Shown: one piece after another, positions 37,148 through 44,451 of the stretch
How the letters are laid out: each line of letters opens with the position of its first letter
Numbering within the stretch: the first letter of the stretch is position 1
Origin: Nostoc paludosum FACHB-159
GTDB taxonomy: Bacteria > Cyanobacteriota > Cyanobacteriia > Cyanobacteriales > Nostocaceae
Direction: 5' to 3'
Assembly (NCBI RefSeq): GCF_014698835.1
Contig: NZ_JACJTU010000017.1
Coordinates: 1 to 64,000 of the forward strand
DNA length: 64,000 nucleotides
Notes under the pieces: model-generated
The model's database searches: none
What the model saw: the letters and a program-made list of their open reading frames with translations, nothing else
Told to the model about the DNA's origin: nothing
Program-made: the position numbers and the translations under genes

Positions 37148-37219
37148 GCAAGTAGAAAGGTGTATTTAATCTAGATTTATTAGGCAATTTTATTGACCTA
37201 ATAAATCCTTCCTACTTGC
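37148..37219. repeat. Inverted repeat between precursor genes B and C
   Basis: Outer arms GCAAGTAGAAAGG (37148-37160) and the complement of GCAAGTAGGAAGG (to 37219), inner arms TTTATTAGG / CCTAATAAA. It can fold as a long hairpin in the RNA downstream of precursor C, or be a small inverted-repeat insertion. Confidence 0.6.
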
Positions 37220-37291
37220 TAACTCTACCCTGCCATCATTTATATGACAGCGAGTGAAGTTGAGCTTTTGGTGTTTTTTTCTACTTAACTA

Positions 37292-37429
37292 CTAAGGAGG
37301 AGCCACAGTGGTAGTAGGTATGGGGAATCCGGTTGTAGTACCAAAACCACCGCTACCACCCACTTGTTGTGTCAAACCAGATATTTTACCGTGAGCTTTC
37401 AATTCAGGCTCAGAATAGTTCTTTTTCAT
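37292..37429 (-). CDS. RiPP precursor peptide C (truncated leader)
   Basis: A 45-residue peptide reading KNYSEPELKAHGKISGLTQQ from residue 3, then VGGSGGF and the variable tail GTTTGFPIPTTTVAPP, the longest and most Thr/Pro-rich of the three. The start that matches copies A and B is at 37447 but meets a TAA after four codons (GAA to TAA). An ATG created two codons later (GCG to ATG) restores the frame at 37429. That internal ATG has no Shine-Dalgarno site at normal distance; AAGGATT lies about 26 bases upstream. The peptide keeps all leader motif residues and may be translated weakly. Confidence 0.75.
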   Translation of the reverse strand: MKKNYSEPELKAHGKISGLTQQVGGSGGFGTTTGFPIPTTTVAPP

Positions 37430-37929
37430 GTTTTAAAATTGAAACATTTGAGTAATCCTTGTTTTTTGTGCTTTGCTGATTTGGAATTATCACATTATGA
37501 ATACAGTACAACGATCGCGTCGTTGTTTTTATAAAGTTTGTGTAAAATATGTCCTATTTTTTGTTATTAGAATTATCAAAAAAGAGCATAATAAAGATTA
37601 TTTAAAAATAAAAATCAATTCTGTTCAATTAATGCTAAAAAATGCAATTGATTTAGGTTGAATTGAGGATAATCTACGAGAACTGGTAGAGTAACCCAAC
37701 CTACTTTTATGCTGAAGCTATATCATTGTTTTGTATCTTCTAAGTTTATTTATTTTGTCATTTATATTTATCAGGACTTACGCAAAAACTCTCTCTTGCT
37801 CTTATTTCTTTGTGTCCTACCCTGCGGGAAGCCACTTCGTGTCTATGCGTCCTTTGCGGTTCGTTTTTTCATGATTTTGCGTAAGTCCTGTTTATATGTA
37901 AGACATAATCAAACTTAATAATGGAAAAT
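37430..37929. other. Gap between precursor C and the GT4 gene
   Basis: Contains the upstream region of precursor C (37448-37560), homologous to that of precursor A, and the MITE at 37772-37890. Short frames on the plus strand are antisense or repeat artefacts. No other gene is seen. Confidence 0.5.
37772..37890. mobile_element. MITE with perfect 16-bp TIRs and 5-bp target duplication
   Basis: CAGGACTTACGCAAAA (37772-37787) is exactly complementary to TTTTGCGTAAGTCCTG (37875-37890). TTTAT flanks both ends directly (37767-37771, 37891-37895). The 119-bp element encodes no transposase; its interior has CTTTGTGTCC/TGCGTCCTTTGCGG repeats. It sits inside the RiPP cluster. Confidence 0.9.
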
Positions 37930-39111
37930 TTAGGCAGAGATTGGCTTAGTAGTAGATGCCAAATCTTCATATACTCGGAACAGCCGATTTTGTAAATTCG
38001 CTTCATCATATTGTTCGACAATCGCTTGCCGTGCTTTTGCAAGATGTGATTCTCGTTCTTGGGGAGGTTGATTGACGACTTTAATCATTGCCTTTGCCAA
38101 AGCTTCTGGGTTTTCAGATTCTACCAAAGTACAAAATTCTTCAATAAAAGTACCCCGATAAGCTGGCAAATCACAAGTAATCACCGGGCGTTCGCAGGCA
38201 ACTGCTTCAATGAGTGTGGAAGGAAAAGCATCGTTAGTAGGATAATTGATAATTACATCTGCTAAGTTGTAGCCTGTAGGCATGAAACTATAAGGTAGGG
38301 CGGGCATCCAGCGCAGGTTTTCTAATAAGCCAAGTTGTTGAGCTTGTTTGCTGATGCTTTCGTATATAGTTACTGCTTCTTCCCCACCAGCACGCCCTAA
38401 CTTTGAAAAGACGAGTACCGTTGGTTTGGTGAATTGGGGAAAAGCCTGTGTATAGGCTGTAAATATCTGCTCGTGGTTGTACAGTTTAGACCAGCCACGG
38501 GGCGAAAGCAGAATTGTGGCTTCTTCATCAATCTTCAAGATTTCCCGTCGCCACTTTGGTAAATCTTTTGTGACTCCAGAGCGAAAATGTTTAGGGTTTG
38601 TCCCTAGAGGAATTAATTCTACCCGTTGTTCGGGGTTCAACAGTGCTTTGGATTTTTCTATCAAATTGGGTGTCTCTACAATCAGCACACCAGTATGCTT
38701 AAATACTTGGCTAACCCTATCTTTATGCTTGCTGGATTCCTTTTCTGGTTGTAGCAAATGATTTAAAAAGCCCCAAGCAGAGACGACAAGAGGGCTTAAA
38801 TTCGCCAGGACACAACACTGGGCGTGCCAGCCAATGGCGTGGACATGGATGATATCAGGCTGGAATTCGTCTGCAAGTTTACGTAACGGCTCCGCCATTT
38901 CCTCGGCCATCCGATCTTCGTATGGGTAGGTGTTGGTAAACTCCTCTTGATACTTTCGCCAAACAGTGGGGAAATAGCGATAATTTTTGGGAGCTTCGGT
39001 TTCATAGGGGTCTACATCTCCTAGTAGCCAAACTTCATAACCTGCTTTAACTACCCAATCTAAGGGTCTTGTCAAGGCAACGCCCCCAGCACCAATCATC
39101 AGTACACGCAT
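37930..39111 (-). CDS. Glycosyltransferase family 4-like protein of the RiPP cluster
   Basis: GT-B fold glycosyltransferase of 393 residues. The N-terminal Rossmann half begins MRVLMIGAGGVALTRPLDWVVKAGYEVWLLGD and contains IIHVHAIGWHAQ; the C-terminal half has the donor-binding segment DAFPSTLIEAVACERPVITCD, including the E-x7-E-like region. It follows the PqqD-like gene by 28 bp and leads into the three precursor genes, so it is firmly part of the cluster. I infer that it decorates the peptide or its first sugar; nothing shows the donor. Confidence 0.88.
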   Translation of the reverse strand: MRVLMIGAGGVALTRPLDWVVKAGYEVWLLGDVDPYETEAPKNYRYFPTVWRKYQEEFTNTYPYEDRMAEEMAEPLRKLADEFQPDIIHVHAIGWHAQCCVLANLSPLVVSAWGFLNHLLQPEKESSKHKDRVSQVFKHTGVLIVETPNLIEKSKALLNPEQRVELIPLGTNPKHFRSGVTKDLPKWRREILKIDEEATILLSPRGWSKLYNHEQIFTAYTQAFPQFTKPTVLVFSKLGRAGGEEAVTIYESISKQAQQLGLLENLRWMPALPYSFMPTGYNLADVIINYPTNDAFPSTLIEAVACERPVITCDLPAYRGTFIEEFCTLVESENPEALAKAMIKVVNQPPQERESHLAKARQAIVEQYDEANLQNRLFRVYEDLASTTKPISA

Positions 39112-39139
39112 GATTTGATTTTTTGCTTTAAGTTAAGAG

Positions 39140-39430
39140 TTAAGAATCAGTAATTTCCACTAGTCCAGCCTTAACCAATTTATCAATAAACTTGAGCAAG
39201 TCTTGTTTTAACTTCTCTGGCTCGACATCATACTCTTTTAGCAAGGTGTCGTAAGCTGTCTGGATAGAATCTGACTCAGTTAGCACAAAGAATATTTTTG
39301 TACCAACTTCGTTTTGACTAAAATATTCTTCAGTTTGCAAATTCAATAAAACTGACTCCCCTGCTAAGTCTTGAGTCAGAACATTTGCAGATAAGGATAC
39401 TTTTTTATTTAAGACTATTTGTGTTGTCAT
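39140..39430 (-). CDS. PqqD-like leader-binding protein (B1/RRE)
   Basis: Protein of 96 residues with the PqqD fold signature: VSLSANVLTQDLAGESVLLNLQTEEYFSQNEVGTKIFFVL, then a helical end (EYDVEPEKLKQDLLKFIDKLVKAGLV). PqqD-like proteins are RiPP recognition elements that bind the leader peptide; in split-B lasso systems this protein (B1) delivers the precursor to the B2 peptidase. It is the first gene of the minus-strand cluster. The matching leader motif (YxxPxLxxxG...LT) is present in the three precursor genes downstream. Confidence 0.92.
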   Translation of the reverse strand: MTTQIVLNKKVSLSANVLTQDLAGESVLLNLQTEEYFSQNEVGTKIFFVLTESDSIQTAYDTLLKEYDVEPEKLKQDLLKFIDKLVKAGLVEITDS

Positions 39431-39744
39431 TTGTTACAAGAGGTCATGATTGTAGTTGATTATAAGTTTTTTTGTCATTCTGTAGGTTTTTTCAAGACTT
39501 TGATTTCACTCTTAATCTGATTGAGTTCTCCTTTAAAAGTGTGAATTTCAAACCAATGATTTTGGAGAAGCCAAGCGGTAAGGGCACAGCATTGCTGTGC
39601 CCCTACGACAGATGTGGTTCAAATGCATGAAAAGTGCTGTAATTATTGGATTAGTTTATCCTACAGCGATCGCCTTAATGAACGCATCGTATAAGTGTCC
39701 TATTTTTGACTAGGATCAATGACCTATATAAGTATTAATTATTG
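39431..39744. other. Intergenic region upstream of the RiPP cluster
   Basis: Should hold the main cluster promoter, but I see no convincing -35/-10 pair. A palindrome GGGCACAGCATTGCTGTGCCC lies at about 39582-39602. Confidence 0.4.
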
Positions 39745-42006
39745 TTAGATTTGATAGTCCAGTGCAAGTAAAACTCTGCCACATTGCTGATTTGCGGGTA
39801 CGGCTTCCAAGATTTTTTTCGGTTGGGGTAGGTTGAGGTTGTTCATTTGTTCGATGAACTGGTTGCGAGTGCGTCCAGCAAATCGGGGATTCCAGCGTTT
39901 TTCTTCGCCAATGGTGGATACTGTCCGTCCTTGGTAGTCGTGAGCGGGATATACTAGGGTGTCTTCTGGTAATGTGAATAGCTTTTGAGTAACGGCATCA
40001 TATAATTCTCCTGGGTCGCCGTTTTGGAAGTCAGTACGACCGCAACCCCCAATAAATAAGGCATCTCCCGTTAACAGATGAGTGTCGTTGACTAAATATG
40101 CTAAGTGGCTGTTAGTATGACCAGGAGTAGCGATCGCTCGAATCTGGACACTCCCCAATTGCAAGATATTACCATCGCCAATGTACTGGTCTGCACAGAT
40201 AACCGCTGAATTCTCAGGCACAATACCTAAACAACCTGTCAGTGACCTGAGTCTGTCTGTACCAGTAATATGGTCGGCATGAATGTGAGTTTCCAGACAG
40301 TAGCGCAGAGTCAGATCTAATTGTTGCAATACTTTTAAATCGCGTTCAACTTGTTCCAATACAGAATCAACTAAGATGGCTGTTTTCGTTTCTGGGTCAG
40401 CAATCAAGTAAGTATAAGTACTCGATTCTTTATCGAACAGTTGACGAAATAGCATAACAGGTTTCCTCAACGATGATAAATTTTCTTGGGCTGGTCGCGG
40501 CCACGAGTTCCCCACTCTGGGGATTGGGTACTGGGGATTGGGTACTGGGGATTGGGTGGGAAAATTTACCCAGTCCCCAGTTCCTAGTCCCCAGTCCCTT
40601 TCACCAGCAATAGCATGAGAATTGAGGGATTTCAGTAACTCCTGCGCCAAACTTGCTGCTTGAACCCGAATTTCTGGAACAGCGGTGGTTTCCCAAAGAT
40701 TGCCTTTGCGCGGTGTCCCTAAGGTGTAAAGCATTTGAGATGCTTTGCCATCTGCATCTATCAGCGCACCATTGGTGGCTGTGTCGATTCCCATTGACAA
40801 TGAATTGGGACGAATCAAGCGTTGTTCTTGCAAGCTAGCCAGCAATGGGTGTTGCAATCTGCGGTAATCGCAATTTGCACCGGTGCAGTTGATAATTCGC
40901 TTGACTCGCAGAACAATATCTTTGTGCGTTCCGCGTTCGCAGATTTTTACTTCTACGCCATTTTCTAACTGCTCACAGCTTTGAATTCGACCTGCGTAAT
41001 GGATGAGTTGACCAGATTCCATTGCAGCATCGAGTACTTGGGCAATTTCTTCGGCAATGCGATGGCGGTGAACTTCCCAATAAGCTTTGACATGACGCAA
41101 AAATCGCTTCTGTTCTGGTAATGGTAGTGCTTGCCACAGTTGTTGAGTCACTGGACGAATGGCATCAATTACCCCGCGCCAATCTTGCCCTTGGGTAAGT
41201 GTCCGCAGTTGTTGACGTACTAGATGTAGCAGTCCTCGTGCGGTTTTTGGTGCAGTTTCGATATCAATAAATGCTGGGTAAGGAGTTGTTGATTTGTGGC
41301 GACAAGGCATTAATCCGTGACGCGAGACAGCATGGATTTTTCCCTGGAAACCTTGCTGGCGTAAGGCAACTACGGTATCTGCCATTGTTAAGCCGGTGCC
41401 CACCAAGAGAATAGCATCCTCTGGATTTAAGTCAGCGATCGCATTACTCGACCAAGCATCTTTGACATATTGCTTGTTTAAATTCGCAATTGGTTTGGGC
41501 AGAATTGCCGGGAAATTCCCCAAAGCTAGCACAGCCTTTTGTACGTGCAAACACTGACCGCTGCCCAGATATATTATTGTGCTAGAGGATTTTGTTTCAA
41601 TGGCGATCGCTTCATCTACAATTCTCTCTAATTGCACATACGCTGCCGCATTTACCTGTGCTGCTTTTAAAGTGGCTTGGACATAATCCCCATAAACCCG
41701 TCGTGGAACAAAGGTAGATGCCGTTACCTGTTCGTGTCCGTTGCTGTGCAGCCAGTTGAGAAAGTGATTTGGTTCATCTGCAAAAGCACTCATCTTACCA
41801 GCTGGGACATTCAGCAAATGACAATCCACTGGTGTACCGTAAGCAACTCCTCTTCCCACTTCGGAATTCCGTTCAATTAATTTAATAGATAATGGTGTAG
41901 TTGCATGACGTAAAAGATTAGCTGCAACTAAAGAACCGCTTAAACCACCACCAATAATTGCAATAGTAACTGGAGAAACTGTTAGATTAAAAATATTGTT
42001 ATTCAT
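39745..42006 (-). CDS. Fused ORF: FAD/NAD(P)-binding protein plus ETHE1-like metallo-beta-lactamase
   Basis: One open frame of 753 codons. Residues 1-470 form an FAD-NAD(P)-binding protein (IAIIGGGLSGSLVAANLL near 14-31; VGRGVAYGTP; GTGLTMADTVVAL). Residues from about 518 (MLFRQLFDKESSTYTYL) form an MBL-fold protein like ETHE1 persulfide dioxygenases (THIHADHITG, ATPGHTNSHLAYL, CGRTDFQNGD, YPAHDYQG). The linker (about 475-500, GLGTGDWVNFPTQ...) is encoded by a tandem repeat of the GGGTACTGGGGATT type. The MBL part keeps its own ATG at 40455 with GAGGAAA six bases upstream, so it can be made separately (236 residues). The upstream gene has probably lost its stop. Confidence 0.8.
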   Translation of the reverse strand: MNNNIFNLTVSPVTIAIIGGGLSGSLVAANLLRHATTPLSIKLIERNSEVGRGVAYGTPVDCHLLNVPAGKMSAFADEPNHFLNWLHSNGHEQVTASTFVPRRVYGDYVQATLKAAQVNAAAYVQLERIVDEAIAIETKSSSTIIYLGSGQCLHVQKAVLALGNFPAILPKPIANLNKQYVKDAWSSNAIADLNPEDAILLVGTGLTMADTVVALRQQGFQGKIHAVSRHGLMPCRHKSTTPYPAFIDIETAPKTARGLLHLVRQQLRTLTQGQDWRGVIDAIRPVTQQLWQALPLPEQKRFLRHVKAYWEVHRHRIAEEIAQVLDAAMESGQLIHYAGRIQSCEQLENGVEVKICERGTHKDIVLRVKRIINCTGANCDYRRLQHPLLASLQEQRLIRPNSLSMGIDTATNGALIDADGKASQMLYTLGTPRKGNLWETTAVPEIRVQAASLAQELLKSLNSHAIAGERDWGLGTGDWVNFPTQSPVPNPQYPIPRVGNSWPRPAQENLSSLRKPVMLFRQLFDKESSTYTYLIADPETKTAILVDSVLEQVERDLKVLQQLDLTLRYCLETHIHADHITGTDRLRSLTGCLGIVPENSAVICADQYIGDGNILQLGSVQIRAIATPGHTNSHLAYLVNDTHLLTGDALFIGGCGRTDFQNGDPGELYDAVTQKLFTLPEDTLVYPAHDYQGRTVSTIGEEKRWNPRFAGRTRNQFIEQMNNLNLPQPKKILEAVPANQQCGRVLLALDYQI
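40462..40468 (-). promoter_or_regulatory. Internal ribosome binding site of the MBL part
   Basis: GAGGAAA on the minus strand, six bases before an in-frame ATG at 40455. It suggests that the persulfide-dioxygenase-like domain was, and may still be, translated as a separate protein. Confidence 0.6.
40497..40605. repeat. Tandem repeat run within a coding region
   Basis: Repeats of GGGGATTGGGTACT and the inverse CCCAGTCCCCAGT lie inside the fused ORF and are translated in frame as the linker between its two domains. Confidence 0.8.
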
Positions 42007-42560
42007 ATCAGTTTAACTTGACGCTTTCTACACAATTAATTTACGCCAGATAACTGAAAATTATGCATGTTGAAAACTCGTAATTGGCATAAAAACCACA
42101 TAGGCACATGAAAAAGTGGGAATTTAATTTCAGTGTCTAGTTTCCTAAATTTAGAAAGTGGCGATCGCAATATAAAATCACCTACGTACCTTATCCAGTA
42201 AGCTTTTGCAAATATTTTTTACAAAAAATTCTATCTTTTGCACCCAAATCCGATGGAAAAACCGTGGTTTTTAATTAACCCCACAATATCCCTGAAAAAC
42301 CCATAACCTTATCCTGAAAATTGTCACAATTTTCTGACACTAATTTTATCCTACGGCAACAACATCTAATTTGTGGTATTGGATAACAAACGATAAAAGT
42401 TATGCATGAACTCTTCATTCTCTCTGTGTCTTGAGTGTCTGTGCGTGAGATAAATCATCTTTTTTTTGCGTAGACGCGTAACGGCTTACCGCAGGCTACC
42501 GCCAAAAACGTCAAGGGCGCAGAGAGAAGAAAAATAAGTAATCTTCTAGCAAGAAAGCAC
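42007..42560. other. Intergenic region, no gene seen
   Basis: The part near 42465-42530 holds dispersed repeat fragments (GCGTAGACGCGTAACGGC, GGGCGCAGAGAG). Otherwise A/T-rich without recognised signals. Confidence 0.4.
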
Positions 42561-43928
42561 TTAAATCACACCCTGAGTCGTGAGGGGTGTGGTTTGCTTC
42601 AATGTTACTTTTACCCCAGTTGCTGGACGTAGGGTAATTGAAGCTTGAGGAACAATTTGATGATCTGGAACAAGATTTAATTCAAATTTTTGGGCGATGG
42701 TTGCTAATAATAAAACTGCTTCCATCAAGGCAAAACTTTTACCAATACAAATCCGAGGGCCATTACCAAATGGAAAGTAAACTCCTCTCGGCAGCTTTTT
42801 TTCTAAATCATCAGCCCAACGTTCTGGTTTAAATACTTCTGGGTCTTCAAAGTAGCGAGGATTGCGATGCATTACCCACTGGCTCATAATAATTGTACAA
42901 TCTTGTGGCACTTGATAACCGCCAATTTCACAATCTTGGCTAGCTTTACGCGCCATGTTATATACAGGAGGAAATACTCGCATTGTCTCCTTAATAACCA
43001 TATCGGTGTAGCGCAAGTTTGGTATATCTGCAATGGTAGGAGAACGCCCTCCTAAAACTTGTTGTAATTCTGCTAATAATTGACTACGTACTTGTGGATA
43101 TCGAGATAAAAGTATCCAGGCTCCTGTTAAAGTATTGGATGTGGTTTCATGTCCTGCTAACATTAAAGTTGCGATTTCATCTCGTAATTGGCGATCGCTC
43201 ATTTGACTGCCATCTTCTTCATCCTTTGCTACCATTAACATTGACAGTAAATCTCCAGGATTTTCACCACTAGCCCGCCGTTGATTTATCATCTCATAAA
43301 TAGTTTTATCCATCTGCTTGATAGCATTTCTGTAGCGAATATTCTCAGGTCTAGGGAACCATTCTACAAAAATAAAATTTTGCTGGCGTTTACTTTCAAA
43401 CCAATCTAATGTTACATCTAGTGCATGGGCAACATCTTGCGCTTGTCCTTCGCTGAGGTCGCGGTTAAATATTGTTTTCATTACAATATTTAATGTCAGG
43501 CGCATCATGTCTCGATGAACATCACGAGTTTCCCCATCTTGCCAAGTATCCAGCATTTGTTCGGTGTAGGCGACCATAATATCGCCATAACTAGCGATGC
43601 GTTTCTGGTGAAAGATAGGTTGTATCAACCTTCGTTGGCGAAACCAAGAATCTCCTTCGCTAGTGAGAAGTCCTTCACCTAATAACGTTTTGAGGGCATG
43701 TAAGGAACGACTTTTAACAAATAAACTTCTGTCTTTTAATACTTGCTCAATATAATCAGGATTGGTTAATATACAAGCTGGTGTCAATCCTAAACGTATC
43801 GGTATAATCTCACCATATTCACGAGCGCACTTAGTTAAAAATCCCAAAGGGTCGCGACCAAAATCAAGCAGACTACCCACGATAGAATTTGCTTCTGGGC
43901 CGGGTAATTCAAAGATATCTTGAGTCAT
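42561..43928 (-). CDS. Cytochrome P450
   Basis: Monooxygenase of 455 residues, clearly different in sequence from the P450 at 26 kb. AGHETT (258-263), ExxR (ETMR, 314-317), PERW (368-371) and the heme loop FGNGPRICIG with ligand Cys394 are intact. The pattern of motifs resembles bacterial fatty-acid-hydroxylase and CYP4-like class enzymes (WFRQRRLIQPIFH near 95-107). No ferredoxin or reductase gene is adjacent. Substrate unknown. Confidence 0.92.
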   Translation of the reverse strand: MTQDIFELPGPEANSIVGSLLDFGRDPLGFLTKCAREYGEIIPIRLGLTPACILTNPDYIEQVLKDRSLFVKSRSLHALKTLLGEGLLTSEGDSWFRQRRLIQPIFHQKRIASYGDIMVAYTEQMLDTWQDGETRDVHRDMMRLTLNIVMKTIFNRDLSEGQAQDVAHALDVTLDWFESKRQQNFIFVEWFPRPENIRYRNAIKQMDKTIYEMINQRRASGENPGDLLSMLMVAKDEEDGSQMSDRQLRDEIATLMLAGHETTSNTLTGAWILLSRYPQVRSQLLAELQQVLGGRSPTIADIPNLRYTDMVIKETMRVFPPVYNMARKASQDCEIGGYQVPQDCTIIMSQWVMHRNPRYFEDPEVFKPERWADDLEKKLPRGVYFPFGNGPRICIGKSFALMEAVLLLATIAQKFELNLVPDHQIVPQASITLRPATGVKVTLKQTTPLTTQGVI

Positions 43929-44451
43929 GGAGATTTATCGCCTCGCTGGGTAAGTCCTAACTCAAATCTTGAAAAACCTTTCATTTTCTAACTTCTATCA
44001 AAGGGAAGAATACCATTTGGGTAGGTAGGAAGTAGGGAAAAAGTTTTGTTGAGTTTTACCCAGTTTTGCGAAAGTCAAGACAATTCGCAATTTTCAGTTA
44101 AGCTTGTTCCTCTCTACGAGATGTTACGCTAAGGCAGTTATAATTAGTAGGGACTTGAAACCCATTAATTGCCCAATTATTTAATTGAGCAGATTTTTTG
44201 TATTTTAATTGTGAATTACGTAGCTTGCTTCCCGCTTTGGGAGTATTGCAAATTGACAATCTTAAGAAGTTGGAATTTTATCCTCAAACGCGACTTACAA
44301 ATAAATGTTTGAGATTATTGCCCATATTCTAGTAGCATATTTATGTCGGGAATTAAAAGTTCCACTTGATGTTTTTTAATAATCTCTAATACTGTCCCCA
44401 AGTTCCAGTAAATCGATAATTACAGCAAATTAACTAAGAGAGACTTGAGAA
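43929..44451. other. Intergenic region, no gene seen
   Basis: Stretch between divergent P450 and GCS2-family genes; no gene, hairpin or convincing promoter could be assigned. Confidence 0.4.

Noticed and set aside
30133-39430. A classical lasso peptide cluster
   Set aside because: The leader, B1, B2, kinase and exporter fit, but no asparagine-synthetase-like cyclase is present and the presumed cores have no Asp/Glu at ring positions 7-9.
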